Below, piece by piece: positions 1 through 8,304 of a DNA stretch of 59,815 bases. The DNA lies in assembly GCA_030537155.1 (NCBI GenBank), contig JAUNOH010000002.1:1-59815 (forward strand), read 5' to 3'. The DNA is from Bacillota bacterium (lineage in GTDB: Bacteria > Bacillota_I > Bacilli_A > RFN20 > CAG-826). Below the pieces are notes generated by a model. It was not told the DNA's origin. It ran no database searches and was given only the letters and a program-made list of their open reading frames with translations. The number at the start of each line of letters is the position of its first letter. Positions within the stretch are counted from its first letter, which is position 1. Both the position numbers and the translations under genes were made by a program.

Positions 1-41
1 GCTTCTTTAATCTGCTTTTGGTCCAATATCTTCGTTTCCAT
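1..41 (-). CDS. N-terminus of probable threonylcarbamoyl-AMP synthase (Sua5/TsaC family), partial
   Basis: Only the first 13 codons are inside the window (METKILDQKQIKE). The ATG lies 2 nt after the prmC stop, so the gene is cotranscribed with prfA and prmC. In Bacilli the gene after prfA-prmC is usually ywlC/tsaC, which makes the L-threonylcarbamoyl-adenylate used for tRNA t6A modification. The visible residues suit the start of that family but are too few to prove it; the call rests mainly on gene order. Confidence 0.5.
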   Translation of the reverse strand, partial: METKILDQKQIKE

Positions 42-43
42 AA

Positions 44-889
44 TCACCGGCAATAAACAAATAGGAAGCGGAGCATGCCGTCGATGTCCTCGGCGAATTC
101 ATACTCGTAATCCTCCAAATAACGGTTCATTAGCTCCGTCAGATATTCCTTGAGGTCGTAGCCGATTTCGAAGGCCATCCAAAGGGATCCCCTCTTAACT
201 TTCTTATAGTCGCGGAATATGTCCTCGTAAACGGATTTCCCCTCCTCGAGATACAAGGCTGAGGCAGGCTCATATTCTTTGACCGATTGCTGAACCTCGT
301 CCCGGTTTCGGATATAAGGGGGGTTGGAGACGATGATATCCAAATTCATCTTGGCTTCGATATAGGGTTGAAGCGAGGGACCGAGCATAGTCGGGATGTT
401 GACGTTGTTGGCCTTGAAGTTCCTCTCGGCGACTTCCAAAGCCTTCTTGGAGGTGTCGCTCGCGTTGACCAGCCAATTCTTAAAAGATTGCTTCAAGACG
501 ATGGCGATGGCCCCGGAGCCTGTTCCGATATCGGCGACCACCAGATAATTCCTGGGGTCGTAGTAATCGGAGACCTTCTCGCTGATTTTGGAGACCAATT
601 CCTCCGTCTCCATGCGAGGTATCAAAACATTCCCGTCGACGTATAGTTTTCGGCCAAGGAAGCTGGCTTCGTTGACAATGTATTCAACTGGCACCCCTTT
701 CTTTAAAAGGGCAAATCCGCTTTCGAAAAGAAAGATATCTTTAACCTCGTCATCCTTATGTAAAAGGACGTCGACCGGTTCTAAATATCCCTGGGCGTGG
801 GCCAATAAAACCCGAAGGTCATGGCTGATGACGCCATATTCCTTCCCTTCGGAGATGGCCTTGTTATAAACCTCAAAAACCTTGGCCAT
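44..889 (-). CDS. prmC: Peptide chain release factor N5-glutamine methyltransferase
   Basis: PrmC methylates the glutamine of the GGQ motif of release factors, using S-adenosylmethionine, and so raises termination efficiency. The 281-residue product has a small N-terminal helical domain, the conserved IPRMETEE segment (about residues 90-97), a SAM-binding GTGSG loop (122-126) and the catalytic NPPY motif (189-192) that holds the glutamine amide. Length is normal for the family. Its ATG overlaps the prfA stop by one base (TAATG), the classic prfA-prmC pair in which enzyme and substrate are translationally coupled. Confidence 0.95.
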   Translation of the reverse strand: MAKVFEVYNKAISEGKEYGVISHDLRVLLAHAQGYLEPVDVLLHKDDEVKDIFLFESGFALLKKGVPVEYIVNEASFLGRKLYVDGNVLIPRMETEELVSKISEKVSDYYDPRNYLVVADIGTGSGAIAIVLKQSFKNWLVNASDTSKKALEVAERNFKANNVNIPTMLGPSLQPYIEAKMNLDIIVSNPPYIRNRDEVQQSVKEYEPASALYLEEGKSVYEDIFRDYKKVKRGSLWMAFEIGYDLKEYLTELMNRYLEDYEYEFAEDIDGMLRFLFVYCR

Positions 890-1971
890 TAAAGTGCCTC
901 GGCCTCCAGCATCTTCTGCTCCTGATCATAATGGATCAGGGCCTCGATGACCTCTTCTAGATCGCCTTCCATGACGCGATCGAGCTTCTGGATAGTGAAT
1001 CCGATCCTGTGATCGGTGACCCTGTTTTGCGGATAGTTGTAGGTCCTGATTTTCTCACTTCTCTCTCCGGTGCCGACCTTAAGTTTGGTCTCGCTCCTCC
1101 GCTCGGCATCGATCTTCTCCTGATAGAAGGCGAAGACCTTGGCCCGGATCATCTGCATGGCTATGGCTTTGTTTTGGAGCTGGGCCTTCTCGGTTTGGCA
1201 GGAAGCCACCAACCCGGTCGGGATGTGGGTGACGCGGACGGCCGATTCGGTCTTGTTAACGTTTTGGCCGCCGGCGCCTTGCGAACGATAGGTATCGACC
1301 TTAAGGTCGGATGGATTGATTTTGACGTCGAATTCCTCGGCTTCAGGCATCACCAAAACCGTGGCGGTCGAGGTGTGGATCCTGCCGCTCGCTTCAGTCT
1401 TTGGGACGCGCTGAACGCGATGGGCTCCAGATTCGAATTTGAGTTTGGAGTAGACGTTGTCGCCCTTAATCATGAAGGAGACATAGGTATATCCACCAGA
1501 AGCCCCCAGAGAGGCATCCATGAGTTTCAAAGACCAGCCCTGCTTTTCGGCGTATTTGGTGTACATCCTCATCAAGTCACCGGCGAAGATATTGGCCTCA
1601 TCTCCCCCGACCGCACCCCTGATTTCGACGATGATGTTTTTCGAATCGTTGGGGTCCTTGGGTAGGAGCATGATTTTGAAGTCGTTCTCCATTTGCTCCA
1701 TCTTGGCGAGGTTTTCCTTGCGGGTCTGCTTGGCAAAGGCCTCGAGTTCCGGATCGCCAGAGGATTCCATTTCCAAAGCGTCCTCGGCATCCTTTTCCAG
1801 ATTCAGATATTGGATATAGGCCAAAGAAGCCTCCTCAAGGTTGGCCCTCTCCTTATTTAATTTGGTGAGTCTATCGATGTCGGAGGCCACCTCATCCAAG
1901 GTGAGCTCCTCCTCTATTTCCTTATAACGCCCGAGGGTCATCTCGAGCCTTTTACGCATGCTTTCTTCCAT
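889..1971 (-). CDS. prfA: Peptide chain release factor 1
   Basis: RF1 recognises UAA and UAG in the ribosomal A site and triggers peptide release. The 360-residue protein carries the universal GGQ motif at 234-236 and the tripeptide PKT at 190-192, in the position of the RF1-type PxT anticodon mimic (RF2 would have SPF). The N-terminal 100 residues form the expected coiled-coil domain 1. The ATG is preceded by GGAGA and by a TATAAT box about 23 nt upstream, so this operon has a normal short leader. It is transcribed divergently from dnaX. Confidence 0.97.
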   Translation of the reverse strand: MEESMRKRLEMTLGRYKEIEEELTLDEVASDIDRLTKLNKERANLEEASLAYIQYLNLEKDAEDALEMESSGDPELEAFAKQTRKENLAKMEQMENDFKIMLLPKDPNDSKNIIVEIRGAVGGDEANIFAGDLMRMYTKYAEKQGWSLKLMDASLGASGGYTYVSFMIKGDNVYSKLKFESGAHRVQRVPKTEASGRIHTSTATVLVMPEAEEFDVKINPSDLKVDTYRSQGAGGQNVNKTESAVRVTHIPTGLVASCQTEKAQLQNKAIAMQMIRAKVFAFYQEKIDAERRSETKLKVGTGERSEKIRTYNYPQNRVTDHRIGFTIQKLDRVMEGDLEEVIEALIHYDQEQKMLEAEAL

Positions 1972-2070
1972 ATTCGGCGCTTCTCCGGGGAGCGATTATA
2001 ACATTTGGAAAGGGGGCTGGGAAATGCACTAATCAAAGATTAGACCCTAGTTTGGAAAAGCCCCCGAATG

Positions 2071-2076
2071 TATAAT
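2071..2076 (+). promoter_or_regulatory. dnaX promoter -10 box; near-leaderless transcript
   Basis: TATAAT lies 13 nt before the dnaX ATG, so transcription should begin about 6 nt before the start codon, leaving no room for a Shine-Dalgarno site. The opposite strand of the same 118-bp spacer has a second TATAAT (about 1997-2002) for prfA. Neither has a strong -35 match. Confidence 0.5.
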
Positions 2077-2089
2077 CGTCTTTGACATT

Positions 2090-3838
2090 ATGGCCTACCG
2101 CGCTCTCTATAACAAATATCGTCCCCAAACCTTTGACGAGGTCGTGGGGCAACAGGGCATCGTCCGCACCCTGAAAAACGCAATCGCGACCGGGAAAATC
2201 GCCCACGCCTATCTTTTTTCGGGCCCCAGAGGCACCGGGAAAACCACGATGGCTCGCCTATTTGCCAAAGCTTTAAACTGTGAGGAAGGCCGCGGATTCC
2301 AGTGTAACCACTGCTCCAATTGCCTTTCGATCACCGAGGGCAGCCACCCGGACGTCGTCGAAATCGACGCCGCATCCAATAATGGCGTCGAACAGGTCAG
2401 GGATTTAATCGACAAAGTCAGATACGCCCCCATCAGGGGAAGATATAAGGTTTACATCATCGACGAAGTCCACATGATGACGACCGGGGCCTTCAACGCC
2501 CTGCTTAAGACGCTGGAGGAACCCCCCGAGCAAGTCATCTTCGTGATGGCCACCACCGAACCTTTTAAGGTTCCGCCGACCATCCTCTCGAGGCTACAAC
2601 GCTTCGACTTCTCCAAAATCCCGGATCAGGGTTTGAAGAACAACATCGTCGCCGTCTTGGAGAAAGAAGGCGTCTCCTATGAAGACAAAGCCGTGGACGA
2701 CATCGTCTCCCTCGCCGATGGCGGCATGAGGGATGCCCTTTCCATCCTCGAGCAGGTATTGGCCTACTCTGGCGAATATCTGAGGGAGGAGGACGTCATG
2801 ACCATCTTCGGTTTGACGAGCACCTCGCAGAAAATCGCCCTCCTGAAGCTAATCGTCGAAAAAGACGTTTCGGGCCTCTTGGATAAACTCAACGAATTCG
2901 TCGTAGGCGGGGTCGACATCAAGCGCTTAAATTCCAATTTGTTGGATCTATTAAAAGATGCTTTGATTTACCAAAAGACGAGAGATCCATCCTTGCTCAG
3001 CTCGTTAAATGAGGCGGAAGCCAAGGAAGTATCCTCCTTCGTCGATCAAAAGCTGGCCAACTCGATGATTAGGGTTTTGCTTAAAGCCCAAACCGACTTC
3101 AAAAACGTCAGCAACGCCAGATCGCTATTCGAGTTGACGTTATTGGAACTGGCCTCGGTCGAGGAAGAAAAACCAGCCCCGGTCCAAGAGTTTGAGGTTG
3201 AAGATACTCCGGTATTATCCAAGCCAGCACCCGCTCCGGTTGAACCTATTAAGAAGGTGGCTCCCAAAGCCAGCGATGTTCCCCTGTTTGTGAACAATGC
3301 CCCGGCGCCTGCCGAGGACGGACCGCTTCTCGTCTCCGATCCCTCCGCCCTCTCGCAGCCCGGCGAAATCGTCTCGGCCATCGACATCGGCTCGGTCAAA
3401 AACCCAGACGTCGTGAGCGAGGGCGATTCCTATAGCGTCGACGACGAGACCCTGATCAACATCATGGTCCTCGGCAGCCACAACAAAGACGAAAGAAGGA
3501 CGCTCAACAAGAACTGGGCGGAGATAAAGGCCCTTAAAGGCCACCCCGATGTCGGTAATCTCGCCACCCTTCTATCCGAAGGCCATCCATTCTGCCTGTG
3601 CAAAGAAGCGTTGTTGCTTAACTTCGACTTCACCAGACTCGCCAAGAAAGCCAACATCAAGGCCAATCAGCAGGCCATCTCGGCGATGATCGAGCAATTG
3701 ATCGGCCGGAAGGTGTTCGTCTACGCCCTCGACCGCTTCGCCTGCAACGCCATCTACAAGCGTTACACCGATTTGGAGCAGCTTAGCAAACTACCCAACA
3801 AAAAAGAAATCTCATTGAAACTACCAGAAGGAGAATAA
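2090..3838 (+). CDS. dnaX: DNA polymerase III subunit gamma/tau (clamp loader)
   Basis: DnaX is the ATPase of the clamp loader, which places the beta clamp on primed DNA and tethers polymerase cores. The 582-residue product starts with the AAA+ module: Walker A GPRGTGKTT (45-53), zinc-binding cysteines at 64, 72, 75 and 78, and a DEVH-type Walker B near residue 125. A Pro/Ala-rich linker (about 360-430) leads to a C-terminal tau-like domain. No obvious A-rich slippery site for a gamma product was seen. It heads dnaX-ybaB-recR-tmk-holB-ricT-rsmI, the Bacillus order minus tadA and the SRP RNA. Confidence 0.96.
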   Translation: MAYRALYNKYRPQTFDEVVGQQGIVRTLKNAIATGKIAHAYLFSGPRGTGKTTMARLFAKALNCEEGRGFQCNHCSNCLSITEGSHPDVVEIDAASNNGVEQVRDLIDKVRYAPIRGRYKVYIIDEVHMMTTGAFNALLKTLEEPPEQVIFVMATTEPFKVPPTILSRLQRFDFSKIPDQGLKNNIVAVLEKEGVSYEDKAVDDIVSLADGGMRDALSILEQVLAYSGEYLREEDVMTIFGLTSTSQKIALLKLIVEKDVSGLLDKLNEFVVGGVDIKRLNSNLLDLLKDALIYQKTRDPSLLSSLNEAEAKEVSSFVDQKLANSMIRVLLKAQTDFKNVSNARSLFELTLLELASVEEEKPAPVQEFEVEDTPVLSKPAPAPVEPIKKVAPKASDVPLFVNNAPAPAEDGPLLVSDPSALSQPGEIVSAIDIGSVKNPDVVSEGDSYSVDDETLINIMVLGSHNKDERRTLNKNWAEIKALKGHPDVGNLATLLSEGHPFCLCKEALLLNFDFTRLAKKANIKANQQAISAMIEQLIGRKVFVYALDRFACNAIYKRYTDLEQLSKLPNKKEISLKLPEGE

Positions 3839-3842
3839 AGAC

Positions 3843-4148
3843 ATGAACCAGATGCAGCAGATGCTCTTCCAGGCCCAGAAGATGCAACGCGAATTGGCCA
3901 AAGCCAACGCCGCCTTGGAAGAGGAGGAATTCACCGTTTCCAAAGGCGGAATGGTCGAAGTCGTCGTCTATGGCAGCCGCAAGGTGAAATCCATCAATAT
4001 CGATAAAGACGCCTTCGATCCCGAGAATAAGGAAATGGTCGAGGAGACCATCGCCCTCGCTATCAACGAGGCCCTCGAGAAAATCGAGGCTAAACGCGAG
4101 GAGATCGAAGAAAAGATCACCGGGCAAAAGGGAGGTCTGCCCTTCTAA
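3843..4148 (+). CDS. YbaB/EbfC family nucleoid-associated protein
   Basis: A 101-residue protein of the YbaB/EbfC family, small dimeric DNA-binding proteins that coat the nucleoid and are nearly always encoded between dnaX and recR. The N-terminus is rich in Met and Gln (MNQMQQMLFQAQKMQRELAK), typical of the long helix. The centre (GGMVEVVVYGSRKVKSINID) matches the beta-strand core, and the C-terminus is charged and helical. GGAG precedes the ATG. The stop overlaps the recR start (TAATG). Confidence 0.92.
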   Translation: MNQMQQMLFQAQKMQRELAKANAALEEEEFTVSKGGMVEVVVYGSRKVKSINIDKDAFDPENKEMVEETIALAINEALEKIEAKREEIEEKITGQKGGLPF

Positions 4149-4741
4149 TGAAGGAGCTGCCGACCTATCAATCGTTAGTCAATTCCTTCTCCAAGCTCCC
4201 CGGCATCGGGGTTAAATCCGCCGAACGCATGGCCTATGCCGTTTTGCAGATGAAGGAAGAGGATGCCTTATCTTTTGCCACGGCCATCCAAAAGGCGAAA
4301 TCCGACATCCATAAATGCCCGGTGTGCGGGCTATATGAAGAGGGCGGAAGCTGCGAGGTGTGCGACGATGAAACCCGCGAGAAAAATACCCTGGTCGTCG
4401 TCTCCTTTTCCAAAGACGCCTTAGCCTTTGAAAAATGCGGTTATCGGGGTCAGTACCACGTCCTCGGCGGCTCGCTTTCTCCCACCAAGGGAATCGGGAG
4501 CGATCAGCTCGACATCGACAAACTGCTCAGCCGCGTGGAAAACGGCGGTTTTGAAGAAGTAATTTTGGCCACCAATCCAACCTTAGAAGGTGAAACCACT
4601 GCCCTATATATCGCAAAATTGCTGGAAAAATTCCCCGTCAATGTCACCCGTTTGGCTTACGGCCTCCCAATGGGGGCCTCTTTGGATTACGCCGATTCGT
4701 TGACCCTTGGCAAAGCCTTGGAAGGGAGGAAGAAAATATGA
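4148..4741 (+). CDS. recR: Recombination mediator protein RecR
   Basis: RecR forms a ring-shaped clamp that works with RecO (and RecF) to load RecA on gapped DNA. The 197-residue product has the N-terminal helix-hairpin-helix (SKLPGIGVKSAERMAY), a four-cysteine zinc finger (CPVCGLY...SCEVCDD, about 57-75), a Toprim domain and the C-terminal Walker B-like region (RLAYGLPMGASLDYAD). Length and domain order are normal. Translation is coupled both to ybaB and to tmk, whose ATG lies within the last codons. Confidence 0.95.
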   Translation: MKELPTYQSLVNSFSKLPGIGVKSAERMAYAVLQMKEEDALSFATAIQKAKSDIHKCPVCGLYEEGGSCEVCDDETREKNTLVVVSFSKDALAFEKCGYRGQYHVLGGSLSPTKGIGSDQLDIDKLLSRVENGGFEEVILATNPTLEGETTALYIAKLLEKFPVNVTRLAYGLPMGASLDYADSLTLGKALEGRKKI

Positions 4742-5358
4742 GTCTTTTCGTCACTTTTGAAGGCGGGGAAGGAAGCGGAAAATCCTCCGTCTTGAAGATA
4801 CTAAACCAACGCCTGATCGACGAGGGTTATCCCGTCGTCTTGACCCGCGAGCCCGGCGGCACCCCGATCGCCGAGCAAATCAGAAACGTCATCCTCGATA
4901 AAGCCAACACCGATATGGACCCCTGGACCGAGGCTTTGCTATACGCCGCCTCGAGGAGACAGCATTTAGTCGAGAAGATCATTCCAGCCCTCAATGAGGG
5001 GAAGATCGTCCTCTGCGACCGCTTTTTGGATTCCTCTTTGGCCTATCAGGGCGGAGCGAGAGGCCTAGGCATAGACAAGGTGCTGGCCGCCAACATGTTC
5101 GCCACCGAAGGCAGGTTCCCGGATTTGACTTTATTCTTCGACCTCGATCCGGAGACTGGATTGGACCGCATCTCCGCCAACTCCGCCCGCGAGGTCAACC
5201 GCCTCGATCTGGAGAAGATGGAGTTCCATCAAAAGGTCAGGGCCTCATTCAAACAACTAGTTGAACAATACGGCGACCGTTTCGTCGTCATCGACGCCTC
5301 CAAGAGCAAGGAGGAAGTCGCGGAGGAAGCCTATAGGGCCATCAAGTCGCGCCTATGA
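4738..5358 (+). CDS. tmk: Thymidylate kinase
   Basis: Tmk phosphorylates dTMP to dTDP for DNA synthesis. The 206-residue protein begins with the P-loop FEGGEGSGKSS (8-18), then the TREPGGTP motif (about 36-43) that contacts dTMP, and DRFLDSSLAYQG, equivalent to the family's DRY region. The C-terminal lid is of normal size. The gene overlaps recR by 4 nt and holB by 4 nt, so nucleotide supply and clamp-loader genes form one tightly coupled operon, as in Bacillus. Confidence 0.95.
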   Translation: MSLFVTFEGGEGSGKSSVLKILNQRLIDEGYPVVLTREPGGTPIAEQIRNVILDKANTDMDPWTEALLYAASRRQHLVEKIIPALNEGKIVLCDRFLDSSLAYQGGARGLGIDKVLAANMFATEGRFPDLTLFFDLDPETGLDRISANSAREVNRLDLEKMEFHQKVRASFKQLVEQYGDRFVVIDASKSKEEVAEEAYRAIKSRL

Positions 5359-6332
5359 AAGTCGGTGGCTATCTAAAAAGCAGGCAGCCGATCATCTATC
5401 GGAGCTTTTCTAACGCCCTGAAAAAAGATAGCCTCACCCATAGCTACCTCCTTTTAGGGGAGGAAGGGACCCCACTTTTGGAAGTAGCCACTTATTTGGC
5501 CAAGTCGATACTCTGCGATCATCCAAATCCGCTCGCCGATGAAGAATGCATCACTTGCCGGAGGATTGAAAAGGGCGAGTACCACGACATCGCCATCCTC
5601 AACGGCGAGGAAGGCCTGATCAAAAAAGAACAGATCCAGGAAGTCATCTCGGACTTCCAGCAAACGCCATTGGAGAAGAAGGGCAAGATGATTTACATCG
5701 TCCACCTCGTGGAATCGATGAGGCCCGAAGCCGTCAACTCGCTTTTGAAGTTTTTGGAGGAGCCTCCCCGCAATACCTTCGCCATCCTCACCAGCAAAAA
5801 CGAGGCCAAGGTTTTGCCGACGATTGTCTCCCGTTGCCAAAGCATGCGCCTGCTTTTGATACCGCGTCAGGAAATCATCGAATCCGCGGTAGGCGAGGAA
5901 GTCGCCTTGGAAGACGCCGAGATGCTCTCCTACTTCTATAACGACGCCGAATTGGTTAAGCAGGCTTCCGAAAGCAAAGCTTACCTAAGTGCGAAAGTCG
6001 CCATAAACGCGACGCTCTCCGGATTGAACGAAGACAAGCAGGCCGCCGTATACGCGGTTGAAAAGGAAGTCGTGGCCCTTTTGGGCGATCGCCCGGCCCT
6101 CCGTTTTTACTTCGATATGCTCTGCTATCTCTTCAAGGACATGATCAGGATCAAAGTTGGGGATGAGGCTGAGCTATCATCCTATGCTAAGATATTAGTT
6201 GAGCTGTCAACTAAGTTAGCCCATCTGGAATCGACCCTAAAGCAGTTAATGGCCCTTCGCGGCGAGGTCGAATCCAATATAAATGCGACGCTTCTATTGA
6301 GCCATTCGGTAGGCGTCATCGTTAAGGAGTAA
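5355..6332 (+). CDS. holB: DNA polymerase III subunit delta'
   Basis: Delta' is the rigid stator of the clamp loader. The 325-residue protein resembles DnaX in fold, but its P-loop region (LLLGEEGTPLLE) lacks the Walker lysine, as expected for delta', which does not hydrolyse ATP. Cysteines at 54, 65 and 68 with a nearby fourth ligand fit the family zinc module. The motif EAVNSLLKFLEEPP is diagnostic of the DnaX/delta' group. It is translationally coupled to tmk and lies 5 nt before ricT. Confidence 0.9.
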   Translation: MKVGGYLKSRQPIIYRSFSNALKKDSLTHSYLLLGEEGTPLLEVATYLAKSILCDHPNPLADEECITCRRIEKGEYHDIAILNGEEGLIKKEQIQEVISDFQQTPLEKKGKMIYIVHLVESMRPEAVNSLLKFLEEPPRNTFAILTSKNEAKVLPTIVSRCQSMRLLLIPRQEIIESAVGEEVALEDAEMLSYFYNDAELVKQASESKAYLSAKVAINATLSGLNEDKQAAVYAVEKEVVALLGDRPALRFYFDMLCYLFKDMIRIKVGDEAELSSYAKILVELSTKLAHLESTLKQLMALRGEVESNINATLLLSHSVGVIVKE

Positions 6333-6337
6333 GCTCC

Positions 6338-7450
6338 ATGGAAGATAAGAGTTATTTCGTCGGCATAAGATTCCAAGGCTCCAGCAAGTCTTATTATTTT
6401 TCGACCGACATGGATGACCTCGAGATAGGAGATCTCGTCGTCGTCGAAACCGTCGCCGGTTTGGAAATGGGGACCGTTTGCACCCGTTTGATGGATCAAT
6501 CCCTCTATAAGAGCCAGCTGGATTTGAAACCGATTTTACGTAAACCCGACAAGGACGATTTGGATGACCACGCCTTCAATCTCGAAGAGAGCAAGAGGGC
6601 CATCAAAATCGCCGAGAGGGAAATTAAAAATCTCGGCCTCGGGATGAACCTTTTGGAGGCCAACTACACCCTCGATGGGTCGAAGGTCACCATCACCTAC
6701 ACCGCGGATGAGCGCGTCGATTTCCGCGAGCTTCTGAAGATATTGGCCACCCACCTCCACTGCCGGATTGAACTCCGCCAGATCGTGGCCCGCGACAAAG
6801 CCAAGCACGTCGGAGGCATCGGAACCTGCGGGCTCCCCCTCTGCTGCTCGACTTTCCTCAATAACTTCGAGGGCGTCTCCATCTCCAGGGCCAAAAACCA
6901 GATGCTCACCCTCAACGTCCCAAAACTCTCCGGGGCGTGCGGCAAATTGATGTGCTGCCTCCTCTATGAAGACGACATGTACACCGATGCCAAGAAGGAA
7001 TTCCCGCGGATGGGCAGCATCGTCCACACCGACGAGGGCGATTTCACCATCACCGGAATGAACATCCTCTCCCGCCAGATAAAGCTATCGAATTCCGACA
7101 CCGTCCGCTTCCTCGATTTGGAGGAGGTCAACGATCTTTTAAAGGGCATCAAACGCAGCAAGCCCCTCCTCAGCGAGAAAGAGAAAAAAGAGGAGGGCGG
7201 TTCCTCCTTCCTCAAGGCCGAGGCCATCAGTCACTACGACAACCAAAACCAAAAGCAAAACAATCAAAATAACCGTCAGCAAAACGACAATAGAAACCGT
7301 CAGCAGAACCGTCAAAACAACAACGGAAATCAGCAGAATAAAAATAACGCTAACCAGCCCAACAGAAATAACGGCGAAAGCAACCACCGCAACCGCCATC
7401 GCCACCGCCATAACCGCGGGAGTGGAAACTCCCAAAACCGGGATAACTGA
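6338..7450 (+). CDS. ricT: PSP1-domain protein RicT (YaaT) with a long Asn/Gln/Arg-rich tail
   Basis: In Bacillus RicT belongs to the RicA-RicF-RicT (Y-complex), which binds RNase Y and helps mature mRNAs; the gene normally follows holB. The core of about 295 residues has the PSP1 region with conserved cysteines (TCGLPLCCS and CGKLMCCL), candidate iron-sulfur ligands. The last ~75 residues are low complexity: runs of N, Q, R and later H/R with almost no hydrophobics. Family members are about 275 residues, so this tail is additional. At DNA level it contains several copies of an AACCGTCAG-like unit, suggesting growth by slippage. Confidence 0.9.
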   Translation: MEDKSYFVGIRFQGSSKSYYFSTDMDDLEIGDLVVVETVAGLEMGTVCTRLMDQSLYKSQLDLKPILRKPDKDDLDDHAFNLEESKRAIKIAEREIKNLGLGMNLLEANYTLDGSKVTITYTADERVDFRELLKILATHLHCRIELRQIVARDKAKHVGGIGTCGLPLCCSTFLNNFEGVSISRAKNQMLTLNVPKLSGACGKLMCCLLYEDDMYTDAKKEFPRMGSIVHTDEGDFTITGMNILSRQIKLSNSDTVRFLDLEEVNDLLKGIKRSKPLLSEKEKKEEGGSSFLKAEAISHYDNQNQKQNNQNNRQQNDNRNRQQNRQNNNGNQQNKNNANQPNRNNGESNHRNRHRHRHNRGSGNSQNRDN

Positions 7451-8304
7451 TGCAACGCGAATTAAACTTCTCGGGCCCCTCCCCGATCCTCTACCTAGTC
7501 GCCACCCCAATCGGGAATCTTTCCGAATGGTCCCCCAGAGCCATCGAGACGGTAAAGGACGCCGATTATGTGGCCTGCGAGGACACCCGCCACTCCGGCG
7601 AACTCCTCTCGCGTTTTAACATCGATAAACAACTGATCTCCTGCCATGAGCATAACGAGGAGCAGGCTGGCGAATACATCGTCTCCCTCCTCAAGGACGG
7701 GAAGAAGGTCTGCTACATGTCCGACGCCGGCTATCCGGCCATAAGCGACCCCGGCTCCCGCTTGGTCAAAAGATGTCTGGAAAACGGGATCAAGGTCTCG
7801 ACCATCTCCGGCCCAAACGCCGCCTTAAACGCCTTGGCCTCCTCAGGTTTAGATAGTACCCACTTCTATTTCCATGGCTTCCTCCCGCCGAAATCCAACG
7901 AGAGGAAAAAGGAGCTGGAGCAACTATCCGGCAAAGGCGAAACCATCATCTTCTATGAGGCGCCACACCGGATAGAGGCCACCCTGAAAGAGGTATATTC
8001 CGTCCTCGGCAACCGTCAGGCCTGCTTGGCAAGGGAACTCACCAAAACCCACGAGGAATTCATCCGCGGGGATCTGGAATCCCTTTCGAAATTAGATTCC
8101 TCAACCCTCCGGGGTGAGATGGTTTTGATTGTGGCCGGTTTTACGGGCGGGAAAGAAGTTTCCGAGGAAGATATCCGCCTCGCCCTGAAAGACGCCTTAA
8201 AAGGCGGTTTAAAGGGGAAAGAAGCCATCTCCGAGGTTTGCGATAGACTCGACGTGAAGAAAAATAGGGTCTACGAGATATATCTAAAGGAATTCAGATC
8301 CTAA
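7450..8304 (+). CDS. rsmI: 16S rRNA (cytidine-1402-2'-O)-methyltransferase
   Basis: RsmI 2'-O-methylates C1402 in the decoding centre of 16S rRNA. The 284-residue product shows the family motifs: YLVATPIGNL near the N-terminus, CEDTRHS, SDAGYPAISDPG (SAM site) and GPNAALNALASSG, followed by the C-terminal EISEVCDRLDVKKNRVYEIYL helix. The ATG overlaps the ricT stop (TGATG). It ends the dnaX operon and converges on the next gene, with the two stop codons overlapping and no terminator between them. Confidence 0.95.
   Translation: MQRELNFSGPSPILYLVATPIGNLSEWSPRAIETVKDADYVACEDTRHSGELLSRFNIDKQLISCHEHNEEQAGEYIVSLLKDGKKVCYMSDAGYPAISDPGSRLVKRCLENGIKVSTISGPNAALNALASSGLDSTHFYFHGFLPPKSNERKKELEQLSGKGETIIFYEAPHRIEATLKEVYSVLGNRQACLARELTKTHEEFIRGDLESLSKLDSSTLRGEMVLIVAGFTGGKEVSEEDIRLALKDALKGGLKGKEAISEVCDRLDVKKNRVYEIYLKEFRS

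Noticed and set aside
2090..3838. Programmed frameshift making a short gamma form of DnaX
   Set aside because: No A-AAA-AAG slippery run with stimulatory hairpin was seen near the expected place after the AAA+ module.
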